From: a virus
IMG/VR virus record: IMGVR_UViG_3300013130_000047
Coordinates: 1 to 24,152 of that record
Length of the DNA stretch: 24,152 bases
Reading direction: 5' to 3' (one strand)
The translations under genes were made by a program, and so were the position numbers. Each line of letters opens with the position of its first letter. Positions within the stretch are counted from its first letter, which is position 1. Below are positions 11,937-19,507 of the stretch, in pieces. The notes under the pieces were generated by a model. That model ran no database searches and was not told where the DNA came from. It saw only the letters and a program-made list of their open reading frames with translations.

Positions 11937-14900
11937 ATGGCACTAGTATCACCTGGCGTAGAAGTTACGATCATTGACCAAAGTCAATATCTTCCAGCGC
12001 CTACAAATTCAGTTCCTTTCGTCTTGTTAGCAACAGCACAAGACAAAGCAAATCCAAACGGTACAGGTATAGCTGAAGGCACGACTGCAGCAAATGCAGG
12101 TAAGCTCTATCAGATCACTAGCCAACGCGAGCTAGTGACAATATACGGTAACCCATTCTTTTATACATCAACAGACGGTACTCCATTACAAGGTTATGAA
12201 CTTAATGAGTATGGTCTGTTAGCAGCTTATTCTGCACTTGGTGTTACAAACAATCTTTATGCAGTCAGAGCAGACATAGACTTAGCAAGCCTCGTAGGAA
12301 GTTCAGGTCGTCCAGTTGGTGCACCAGCAGACGGAACTTACTGGTTAGATGCAACAGATTCAAGTTGGGGCATTTATGAGTTCAACGCAACTACTGGCAC
12401 ATTCGCACTACAAACTCCACTAGTTATTACTGATTCTAATCAGATGAGCGGCGGAGTTCCAATAGCAAGCTTAGGCGCTATAGGTGATTATGCAGTATGG
12501 ACTCAGAAAGACATTGATCCTCCTGTAAATGCAGGTACTTTTTTCTATAAAGCTCCTAATAACAGCTGGGTAGAAATAGGATTAGATGCATGGGCAGAAA
12601 GCGTACCAACAATCATAGGTACTGAAAGCAATCCTACACTAACTGTAGGAAATCAGTTCGGTATAAATCTTGGTTCATCAACTTACGGATTCGTGAGTGC
12701 AACAATAACAGTTGCAGGCGGCGGATTGAATAATGTATCCGGTGTTGCAGCATCGATCAATAACTTAGGTTGGGAGTATCTTAGCGCTAGCGTGACATCA
12801 GGCGGAAAACTACAGATATTCTGTCATTTATCTCCTACCGACGGCGCTCCTCCTGGCATCAATATAACATCAATATCAGGCACAGTGTTGGCAGATATAG
12901 GCATATCAACAGGGTTGGTATATCAACCTGCATATGCATATGGCACATCAGCACAACAACCATTATGGACTGCAGGTCAGACTTTCCCAAGACCAAGTGG
13001 TTCAGTATGGATCAAGATCGGTAGTGCAGGCAATGGATTATTACCAGTAATCAGTGAATATAGCCAGGCTGCAGCTTCATGGATCAATCGCACAGTAAAT
13101 CTAGCACGTAGCGACTGGGCAGTAAATGCGTCATTAGATGCTACTGGCGGTCAAGCAATACCGGCTGGAACACTATATGCAGAATATAGTTTCAACGGTG
13201 GATATGCTCCTTCTCCTGTATATTACAAGAGAAGAGTAGCTACAGGCCCAACTATCATTACTGGAACAAATACAAGTGTTAACTTGACATCAGGACCATA
13301 CTCTGCTCAAATACAGGTATCAATTCCTGGTAGCTCAGATTTAAGCAGCACTTATAACTTAAATGTTCCTAATAATAGCGATGCTGTTGATTTCGTTACA
13401 GCATGGGCTGCTGCTGCAGTACCTTATACAACTGCTAGCGTCACTACAGATGGAGCTATACAACTAGTACACACAGAAGGCGGTGTAATAGTTGTTAACG
13501 ATGCATTATCAGGACAAAGCAACAACTTGATGTCGGGTGCAGGTTTCGTTCAAAATAGCACAGACGGTGTTGTCGCCGGTCCAGGCAGAGTTTATACAGC
13601 TACTGGCACAGCAACAGGCGGAACTGGTACTGGATTCCAGCTATCAGTGATCTCAGCATATAACGTATATATTTTCCAAGCTGCAACTTTTGTCGGCGCA
13701 GGAACAGGTTATACAGTAGGAGATCAGCTAACGATACCAGGTACAGATTTAGGAGGTGCAACTCCTGGAAATGATCTAGTATTAGCAGTCACAGAAGTAA
13801 GCGGTGGCGGCGTGGTTCAGGGAGTAGCACAGGTTTCAGGAGCACCCACACCAGTCTATACTACACAGTTAAGTAACTGGGTATTCTTAGACTATACAGC
13901 AAATGAAGGTGCACCAACTGCACAGCCAGATAACTTGACTAACTGGTTCTACAACGTAGTAGATCAGGCTGATATCATGGTAAACTATAATGGCGCATGG
14001 CGTGGCTACAAGAATCAAAACTATGATTCAAATGGTTTCCCAACACCAACTGGCGTGAATGCTACTGATCCAAATGGACCAATAGTAAGTGCTAGCGAAC
14101 CAACTGAGCAGTCAGACAATACAGCTTTAGTATATGGCGATCTATGGATAGATACAAGCGATCTTGAAAACTATCCAATCATTCGTCGTTGGCAAGCAGT
14201 TGACGGTGTAGATCAATGGGTACTAGTAGATACAACTGATCAAGTCAATCCACAAGGTTGCTTGTTCGCAGATGCACGTTGGAGCTCATCAGGGGCGATA
14301 AATCCTGTAGATGATCCTGTTCCAACTATTAGTTCACTACTAACTAGCGATTACATTGATTTAGATTGCCCAAGTGACTCATTATATCCAACAGGTATGT
14401 TGTTATTCAACACACGCCGTTCAGGATACAATGTCAAGCAGTTTAGAACAAGCTACTTCACAGGTCAAGCCTATCCTAATGCAGGTGCTTATGATCCAGG
14501 TGATCCAACTGATGTAAACAACTTACCACAAGTAAGTTATACATGGGTAAGTGCTTCAGGATTGCAATCAAACGGTAAGGCATTCATGGGACGCCAAGCT
14601 CAAAGAGCAATGGTTGTTGCAGCAATGCGCGCATCACTAGACAGTAACTCAGCACTACGTGATGAAGATAACTTCTTTAATTTACAAGCTGCTCCATACT
14701 ATCCAGAGTTGCAGCCAAACATGGTAGCATTGAACAGTGATCGCGGCGAGACATCTTATATCTTAGGCGATACTCCAATGGGATTACCAGAAAGCGCGAC
14801 ATTGATACAGGCCTGGGCAACTAACGCAGCAGGTGCTACAAGCACAGGTGAAGCAGGTTGTGTAACACGCAACACTTATCTTGGCTTGTTCTATCCAAGC

Positions 14901-15533
14901 GGCATTGCCCCAGAACCAACTAACGGTAACTTAGTCGCTGTTCCACCAAGTCATATGATGTTACGTACATTCTTGCGTAACGACACAATCGCTTTTCCTT
15001 GGTTAGCAGCAGCAGGTACTCGTCGTGGTATCATTGATAACGCAACAGCAATCGGTTATCTTGACAGATCAACTGGTGAGTTCCAAGTCATGAAGACTAA
15101 CCTAGGTATACGTAACACACTATATCTAAACTTCATAAACCCACTAGTGTTCTTTACTGGTAACGGCTTGTTAAACTATGGTAACAAGACCTCATTCAAT
15201 AGTCAAAGTGCGTTGGATAGAACTAACGTAGCAAGACTAGTTGCATATATTCGTCGTCAGCTAACAATAGCAGCAAGACCATTCGTGTTCGAACCAAACG
15301 ATGCGTTGACTCGTCAACAGATCGCTGGTGTAGTTGAATCATTGATGGTTGATCTAGTTGCTAAGAGAGGTCTATATGACTATCTCGTTGTCTGCGATGA
15401 AAGCAACAACACTCCAGCAAGAATAGATCGTAATGAGTTGTGGATCGACGTAGCAGTTGAGCCTGTCAAGGCAGCTGAGTTCATCTACATCCCAGTACGT
15501 ATATTGAACACTGGCGAGTTGTCAGGAGCTTGA
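11937..15533 (+). CDS. gp18: Tail sheath protein gp18, strongly enlarged (1198 aa)
   Basis: The sheath subunit surrounds the tail tube and contracts to drive it into the cell. The N-terminus MALVSPGVEVTIIDQSQYLP and the C-terminal ~420 residues (NTRRSGYNVKQFRTSYF; FLRNDTIAFPWLAAAGTRRG; TFEP-like FVFEPNDALTRQQIAGVVES; an ELWIDVAVEPVKAAEFIYIPVR end) are the conserved sheath core. T4 gp18 has about 659 residues; here ~500 more lie between residues ~120 and ~770. The added part is rich in Gly, Thr, Ser and Asn and has units such as YWLDATDSSWGIYEF, FFYKAPNNSWVEIG and GDLWIDTSD...DQWVLVD, resembling surface-displayed beta modules. It is preceded by a TATAAATA promoter, a leader hairpin and AGGAAG, and followed by a terminator. 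Confidence 0.95.
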   Translation: MALVSPGVEVTIIDQSQYLPAPTNSVPFVLLATAQDKANPNGTGIAEGTTAANAGKLYQITSQRELVTIYGNPFFYTSTDGTPLQGYELNEYGLLAAYSALGVTNNLYAVRADIDLASLVGSSGRPVGAPADGTYWLDATDSSWGIYEFNATTGTFALQTPLVITDSNQMSGGVPIASLGAIGDYAVWTQKDIDPPVNAGTFFYKAPNNSWVEIGLDAWAESVPTIIGTESNPTLTVGNQFGINLGSSTYGFVSATITVAGGGLNNVSGVAASINNLGWEYLSASVTSGGKLQIFCHLSPTDGAPPGINITSISGTVLADIGISTGLVYQPAYAYGTSAQQPLWTAGQTFPRPSGSVWIKIGSAGNGLLPVISEYSQAAASWINRTVNLARSDWAVNASLDATGGQAIPAGTLYAEYSFNGGYAPSPVYYKRRVATGPTIITGTNTSVNLTSGPYSAQIQVSIPGSSDLSSTYNLNVPNNSDAVDFVTAWAAAAVPYTTASVTTDGAIQLVHTEGGVIVVNDALSGQSNNLMSGAGFVQNSTDGVVAGPGRVYTATGTATGGTGTGFQLSVISAYNVYIFQAATFVGAGTGYTVGDQLTIPGTDLGGATPGNDLVLAVTEVSGGGVVQGVAQVSGAPTPVYTTQLSNWVFLDYTANEGAPTAQPDNLTNWFYNVVDQADIMVNYNGAWRGYKNQNYDSNGFPTPTGVNATDPNGPIVSASEPTEQSDNTALVYGDLWIDTSDLENYPIIRRWQAVDGVDQWVLVDTTDQVNPQGCLFADARWSSSGAINPVDDPVPTISSLLTSDYIDLDCPSDSLYPTGMLLFNTRRSGYNVKQFRTSYFTGQAYPNAGAYDPGDPTDVNNLPQVSYTWVSASGLQSNGKAFMGRQAQRAMVVAAMRASLDSNSALRDEDNFFNLQAAPYYPELQPNMVALNSDRGETSYILGDTPMGLPESATLIQAWATNAAGATSTGEAGCVTRNTYLGLFYPSGIAPEPTNGNLVAVPPSHMMLRTFLRNDTIAFPWLAAAGTRRGIIDNATAIGYLDRSTGEFQVMKTNLGIRNTLYLNFINPLVFFTGNGLLNYGNKTSFNSQSALDRTNVARLVAYIRRQLTIAARPFVFEPNDALTRQQIAGVVESLMVDLVAKRGLYDYLVVCDESNNTPARIDRNELWIDVAVEPVKAAEFIYIPVRILNTGELSGA

Positions 15534-15543
15534 TAATAAAACA

Positions 15544-15569
15544 GGGAGCCTCGTAAGGGGCTCCCATTT
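15544..15569 (+). terminator. Stem-loop terminator after gp18
   Basis: GGGAGCC (15544-15550) pairs with GGCTCCC (15559-15565), extended by one wobble pair and one C-G pair to close a GTAA tetraloop (GNRA type). Only a short ATTT follows, so termination may be partial, letting some sheath mRNA continue into gp19. Confidence 0.7.
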
Positions 15570-15572
15570 GCA

Positions 15573-15580
15573 GATAAATA
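15573..15580 (+). promoter_or_regulatory. Late promoter (GATAAATA) for the tail tube gene
   Basis: GATAAATA directly after the gp18 terminator, 22 bases before the gp19 ATG, with AGGAGA (15590-15595) as ribosome site. Confidence 0.75.
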
Positions 15581-15602
15581 AAGTATATTAGGAGATATTC
15601 AA

Positions 15603-16241
15603 ATGGCAACAGCCTCACAATCATTGTTCAACATGACAGTAGCATCTGATAACGCCGGAGGCAATCAGGGCCTGTTGATGCCTAAGCTTCAATTCCGTTT
15701 CAGAGTTAACTTTCTGAACTTTGGTGTAGATGCTGCAGGCGGGTTGAGCTTAACAAAGCAAGTCATGGACTGCGCAAGACCCCAGCTACAGTTTGATGAA
15801 ATAACATTGAACGTATATAACTCACGTTTATATCTAGCAGGCAAACATGCATGGCAACCATTGACTGTCAACATTCGTGACGATGCTTCAGGCACAGTCG
15901 CAAGAGCAGTAGGACAGCAGTTACAGAAGCAGATGGACATGGTAGAACAAGCTTCAGCAGCAACTGGACAAGATTACAAGTTCCAAACAAACATTGAAAT
16001 CTTAGACGGTGGTAACGGTGCATTCGCTCCAACAGTATTAGAAACTTGGGAGCTATATGGCTGCTATCTACAACAAGCAAACTATCAGACATTAAACTAT
16101 GCAACAAGCGATGCTGTATCAATAGCATTGACTATACGCTATGACAACGCAATCCAAGCCCCACTTGGCGCAGGCGTTGGTGCAGACATTGGAAGAATAT
16201 TAGGTGGCGACAGCGTAACAGGTATCGGCGCTGGCACATAA
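15603..16241 (+). CDS. gp19: Tail tube protein gp19 (212 aa)
   Basis: Subunit of the inner tail tube through which DNA passes. The order and pattern fit T4 gp19: a flexible N-terminus, LMPKLQFRFRVNFLNFG, then LTKQVMDCARPQLQFDEITL with a VYNSRLYLAGKHAWQPLTVNIRD beta block, then NIEILDGG...TWELYGCYL and DAVSIALTIRYDNAIQ near the end. T4 gp19 is about 163 residues; the extra length is spread between N- and C-termini, the latter Gly-rich. It lies directly behind the sheath gene with its own terminator, promoter and ribosome site, which fits the need for many copies. Confidence 0.9.
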   Translation: MATASQSLFNMTVASDNAGGNQGLLMPKLQFRFRVNFLNFGVDAAGGLSLTKQVMDCARPQLQFDEITLNVYNSRLYLAGKHAWQPLTVNIRDDASGTVARAVGQQLQKQMDMVEQASAATGQDYKFQTNIEILDGGNGAFAPTVLETWELYGCYLQQANYQTLNYATSDAVSIALTIRYDNAIQAPLGAGVGADIGRILGGDSVTGIGAGT

Positions 16242-16247
16242 TAAATA
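16240..16247 (+). promoter_or_regulatory. Late-promoter-like octamer (AATAAATA), seven bases before ATG
   Basis: AATAAATA overlaps the gp19 stop codon. The ATG of the next gene follows after seven bases, and no Shine-Dalgarno is visible. If it is a promoter the mRNA would be nearly leaderless. Confidence 0.5.
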
Positions 16248-16254
16248 ACTTATT

Positions 16255-17547
16255 ATGGGATTCTTTCAAGACTTACTAAAAGGCGCTGCCGGAACTTTTT
16301 TCGGCAGCGATAACCTTAGAGATTATACCCACGCTAGCAAAACGTTTAGGCCTAATAACTATCAGTATGCGCCTAAGTTCAAGTTTCTATTTCATACATA
16401 TTTTGAAATATCAAACACGGCATACGACTTTGATTTAAAAGAAACTACACAACAGAATTTCGGTCTTTTAGTGAGAGATGTAAAACTACCATCTTTCACA
16501 ATGCAAACCTATCAAATGAATCAATACAATCGTAAACGTATTGTTCAGACAAAAATAAAATATGATCCGGTAAATATAACTTTTCACGATGATAACAGTA
16601 GTTTAATAACAAAATTATGGGCATCTTATTACACCTATTACTACAAAGATGGTGCAAATCCTAAAGTGATATTCGGTGGTAAAAGAGGAGCGAACTCAAC
16701 TACTGATTTAAGCGTCCCGCCGGGTCCCGGTGACGTGAGGGGATTAGCGGGTGCGGGAAGTGGCAAAGCAGTCAGCCCTACACTAGTGACTTACTATGAC
16801 AGAAATCTATATCAACCTACTATAACAGGTAACGGTGATTGGGGATATATAGGAGAATCAGCGAAGCCTGGCACTGCAGATCCTACAAAGGTACCTTTCT
16901 TCAAAAATATTACAGTATTTGGATTTCATGATAAAAACTTTATAGCCTACACTTTAATCAATCCTATAATCACAAACTTTGCTCACGACACCTATAACTA
17001 CGATGAAGGTGGCGGAGTGATGAAAAACACTATGACTATTGATTATGAAACTGTAGTTTATAATGAAGGTGCTATAGATGGTCGCAAGCCCGGCGATATA
17101 GTAACTGGATTCGGTGACGTAGCTACATATGATAGAACTTTAAGTCCTATAGCTAAGCCAGGTTCTAATGGAACTATCTTAGGTCAAGGTGGACTTATAG
17201 ATTCAGTTGGTGGTGCAATAAAAGATTTGGCAGGTGGAGGAAATGCCATCAGAGCGATACAAACTATAGGTACAGCATACAAAACAGCAGGAAGAATAGA
17301 TGTCAAGGCTACTTTAAAAACAGAACTCAAAAATGCCTTTAGCAAAAATCTAAAATCCGCTATAGCAGGAGATCCTCCTAAAACTAGAAATCTACAGTTT
17401 GAATTTCTAAGTGCAGGTTCTACGCCGATACCGGATAAGACTGCCAATAGCCCAACTGCAGGTGCACAGAGCCGTCCTCAAAATCCAACAACGACACCAG
17501 CAGCCGGTCAACAAGTAAGTCAATCTCCAAGTAGAGCGGGAGGATAA
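16255..17547 (+). CDS. Second tube-fold tail protein, gp19/gp54 type (430 aa)
   Basis: Residues ~35-125 have the start of a tail-tube fold: YAPKFKFLFHTYFEIS, then FGLLVRDVKLPSFTMQTYQM, then RIVQTKIKYDPVNITFHDD and a LWASYYTYYYKDG helix. After a Gly/Pro-rich insert, residues ~215-275 resume with FKNITVFGFHDKNFIAYTLI, NPIITNFAHDTYNY and MTIDYETVVYNEG. This matches the gp19 family, in which gp54 and gp48 of T4 start the tube at the baseplate. The C-terminal ~130 residues are low-complexity (Ala, Gly, Pro, Gln). Length and position fit a tube initiator or tube-end protein better than a second shaft subunit, but I cannot separate gp48, gp54 and a novel paralogue. No ribosome site precedes the ATG. 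Confidence 0.75.
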   Translation: MGFFQDLLKGAAGTFFGSDNLRDYTHASKTFRPNNYQYAPKFKFLFHTYFEISNTAYDFDLKETTQQNFGLLVRDVKLPSFTMQTYQMNQYNRKRIVQTKIKYDPVNITFHDDNSSLITKLWASYYTYYYKDGANPKVIFGGKRGANSTTDLSVPPGPGDVRGLAGAGSGKAVSPTLVTYYDRNLYQPTITGNGDWGYIGESAKPGTADPTKVPFFKNITVFGFHDKNFIAYTLINPIITNFAHDTYNYDEGGGVMKNTMTIDYETVVYNEGAIDGRKPGDIVTGFGDVATYDRTLSPIAKPGSNGTILGQGGLIDSVGGAIKDLAGGGNAIRAIQTIGTAYKTAGRIDVKATLKTELKNAFSKNLKSAIAGDPPKTRNLQFEFLSAGSTPIPDKTANSPTAGAQSRPQNPTTTPAAGQQVSQSPSRAGG

Positions 17548-17548
17548 T

Positions 17549-17911
17549 ATGCCAATCATCGACGAAGATAATCGTGACTTAGATCAAACTATAAAAATAT
17601 TTGACAACTTTTATAATCAGACACTTGTTATAAATGCTAGCGAGTTTGATATAGTTATGGGATACTTCACAGAAGTATGTACTACGAAAAAGATAGCAGC
17701 TAACTTCACTACTGCACTATTTCAAATAAGTCAAAATGCTGAGATTCCTGTACTTACTTTGCTTGAATTTGTAAAGGGTACTAATAACAAACTGCAAATG
17801 AATCAACTTATAACTTATTACCTCAATAGTTTTAAATCAAAGACTACTCTTTATGGAGTAAGCGTAGTCCCTAGACCAAATCAATCTGTAGCAAGAAATG
17901 TAGTATTATGA
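17549..17911 (+). CDS. Conserved T4-like virion/assembly protein (120 aa)
   Basis: The protein follows the tube-fold gene after one base, with GGGAGG (17538-17543) as a strong ribosome site, and precedes gp4 by one base. It looks mostly helical: FDNFYNQTLVINASEFDIVM, FTTALFQISQNAEIPVLTLL, MNQLITYYLNSF. The last part (TTLYGVSVVPRPNQSVARNV) resembles small conserved proteins near gp4 and the baseplate genes of aquatic T4-like phages. No catalytic motif or membrane segment is seen. A structural or tail-assembly role is inferred from the neighbourhood. Confidence 0.75.
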   Translation: MPIIDEDNRDLDQTIKIFDNFYNQTLVINASEFDIVMGYFTEVCTTKKIAANFTTALFQISQNAEIPVLTLLEFVKGTNNKLQMNQLITYYLNSFKSKTTLYGVSVVPRPNQSVARNVVL

Positions 17912-17912
17912 T

Positions 17913-18350
17913 ATGGCGAACTTCGCGCAAGGTATATTCACTCCAAAAAATCCAAGTAAATATGTAGGTAAACATAAACCTAAATATCGTAGTGGTTGGG
18001 AGTTGACGTTCATGACCTTCTGCGATACTAATAAAAATATCATAGCCTGGGCAAGTGAAGCTATGGCTATACCCTATAGGCACCCGTTAACTGGAAAAAA
18101 CACTCAATATGTACCTGATTTTTTCGTATTGTATGAAGATAAATTCGGGAAAAAGAAAGCAGAGATAGTTGAGATTAAACCCAAGAAACAAAGCTTGATA
18201 GAAAGCAGGGTAGCAAGTGCTAGAGATAGAGCTATAGTGGCTATCAATCACGCAAAATGGGCAGCAGCTATGGCATATTGTAAGCAGAAAGGGTTAGTGT
18301 TCAGAGTAATCACCGAAGATGATATTTTCTATAATGGGAAAAAGAAATAA
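17913..18350 (+). CDS. gp4: Head completion protein gp4 (145 aa)
   Basis: In T4, gp4 is needed to finish filled heads before tail joining and carries a nuclease-like fold. The sequence has KYVGKHKPKYRSGWELTFMT, CDTNKNIIAWASEAMAIPYR, then YVPDFFVLY and AEIVEIKPKKQ. These give E30, D69 and E87-x-K89, the PD-(D/E)XK arrangement. T4 gp4 has about 150 residues, so the length is normal. It starts one base after the 120-aa gene, with which it is probably translationally coupled because no separate ribosome site is seen. It leads into gp16 (small terminase), giving a head-completion and packaging pair. Confidence 0.88.
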   Translation: MANFAQGIFTPKNPSKYVGKHKPKYRSGWELTFMTFCDTNKNIIAWASEAMAIPYRHPLTGKNTQYVPDFFVLYEDKFGKKKAEIVEIKPKKQSLIESRVASARDRAIVAINHAKWAAAMAYCKQKGLVFRVITEDDIFYNGKKK

Positions 18351-18353
18351 ATA
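18346..18353 (+). promoter_or_regulatory. Late-promoter-like octamer (AATAAATA), five bases before ATG
   Basis: AATAAATA overlaps the gp4 stop codon and ends five bases before the gp16 ATG (TCTGA-ATG). No Shine-Dalgarno is present. The spacing equals that at the three minus-strand sites near 5006, 8132 and 11817. Confidence 0.5.
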
Positions 18354-18358
18354 TCTGA

Positions 18359-18841
18359 ATGACTAAAAAACTAGAAGAGCTATTTGAGCTTACTAACAAA
18401 GAAGGAGAAGACTTGCCTTTTCCGCTTCCTGAAAATACACAGGAAGTTACCAAAGAAGCATTAAACAACTTAGAAAAGATTGAAAATGCATTGCCTCAGG
18501 TCAGGGGATTAGAGACAGCAGATATAGAGATGGATAGTCTTGCTGACTTAGCGCAGGCTAGCTATAAGGATCTAATGGATCTAGGTATGCAGGTTGATAG
18601 CAGATATAGCAGCGAGATATTTAATGTCGCAGGCACTATGTTAGGACATGCCATAACTGCTAAAACTGCAAAAGTACAGAAAAAACTTAAAATGATTGAG
18701 CTACAGCTTAAGAAAGCTGGTTTAGATCAGAAACTTGCTAGTAAAGAAGAGCAGATAGAAGCTACTCCTGTAGGTGAAGCTAAAGCTCTTGATCGTAACG
18801 AGATGCTTAAAGCACTCATGGGTAAAAACAACGGACAATGA
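18359..18841 (+). CDS. gp16: Small terminase subunit, gp16-like (160 aa)
   Basis: The small terminase binds phage DNA and regulates the packaging ATPase. The layout fits T4 gp16 (164 aa): an acidic N-terminus with GEDLPFPLPENTQE, a DSLADLAQASYKDLMDLG segment, then two long helices (YSSEIFNVAGTMLGHAITAK; AKVQKKLKMIELQLKKAGLD) that would form the oligomerising coiled coil, and a short C-terminal tail. The large subunit, gp17, is not in the window, whereas it normally follows directly. gp4 lies upstream and the putative head-internal protein genes lie downstream. Confidence 0.72.
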   Translation: MTKKLEELFELTNKEGEDLPFPLPENTQEVTKEALNNLEKIENALPQVRGLETADIEMDSLADLAQASYKDLMDLGMQVDSRYSSEIFNVAGTMLGHAITAKTAKVQKKLKMIELQLKKAGLDQKLASKEEQIEATPVGEAKALDRNEMLKALMGKNNGQ

Positions 18842-18847
18842 TAAATA
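18840..18847 (+). promoter_or_regulatory. Late promoter (GATAAATA) for the 208-aa and 787-aa genes
   Basis: GATAAATA overlaps the gp16 stop codon (18839-18841), 21 bases before the ATG at 18869, with GGGAA as a ribosome site. No further promoter appears before 19508, so this one probably drives both genes down to the terminator at 21896. Confidence 0.7.
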
Positions 18848-18868
18848 TTAGATACGGGAATATATGCT

Positions 18869-19495
18869 ATGAAAAGTCTTAAACATTACATCGTAGAGAG
18901 CTTGCACACTTATAATGTCACCATCAAGATAGCTGGTGAGATAGATAAGAATTTTTTAGATTTGTTTACATACAATCTTAAAAAGTTTGAACCTGTCAAC
19001 ATAAGCAAGCCAGTAACTACACCTATTCAGAAATCACCATATGGATTTCCTAATCTTAGTAATGAACCTGTAACTATTTTAAAATGCGAGTTTCGTTATC
19101 CTTGCACTGAGCCAATGGTACAACAGATGGCACAGTTATTAGGATATAACGTCAACATGGTACGTCTAGTCGATACAAAATATGATGAAAGTATTGATGA
19201 AGAGAACAAGCAATATGAGAACCAAATGGATCATAGTCCAGTACTCACACATGCTGAGATGGAGGACGCAGGTGATCCAGCAAAGAAAGCTAGCAAAGAC
19301 TACGGTAACTCATATCTCAATACTATTAAAGATAATAGTAAAGAAGATAAGATGGAAATGCAGTTTGATGCAAAAAAGACTCCTATCGCATTCGACCCAT
19401 TCAAGCCCGAGACTTATGTAGACAATAAAGGTCAAAAAAGTCCGATATCAAACATTAAACTACCAGCTAAACCAAAGACTGGCGCGATGGTATAA
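18869..19495 (+). CDS. Probable head-associated protein with capsid-targeting N-terminus (208 aa)
   Basis: The first ten residues, MKSLKHYIVE, line up without gaps with the T4 capsid-targeting peptide MKTYQEFIAE, which sends internal proteins into the prohead and is cut after Glu10 by protease gp21 (consensus I/L-x-E). I8-V9-E10 fits that rule. The mature part has a beta-alpha unit (YNVTIKIAGEIDKNFLDLF), TPIQKSPYGFPNLSNEPVTI, CEFRYPCTEPMVQQMAQLLG, then an acidic, Lys-rich, probably disordered second half. I recall similar proteins in aquatic T4-like phages without a known function. It lies directly after small terminase and is co-transcribed with the 787-aa gene. Packaging into the head is inferred from the targeting peptide only. 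Confidence 0.8.
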   Translation: MKSLKHYIVESLHTYNVTIKIAGEIDKNFLDLFTYNLKKFEPVNISKPVTTPIQKSPYGFPNLSNEPVTILKCEFRYPCTEPMVQQMAQLLGYNVNMVRLVDTKYDESIDEENKQYENQMDHSPVLTHAEMEDAGDPAKKASKDYGNSYLNTIKDNSKEDKMEMQFDAKKTPIAFDPFKPETYVDNKGQKSPISNIKLPAKPKTGAMV

Positions 19496-19507
19496 GAGGA
19501 AATAATC

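Noticed and set aside
11160-17640. Further late-promoter-like matches inside genes (TATAAATG near 11171 and 17629, GATAAATC near 11226 and 14296)
   Set aside because: They are within coding regions, have the wrong last base, and lie far from any start codon; they show how often near-matches arise by chance.
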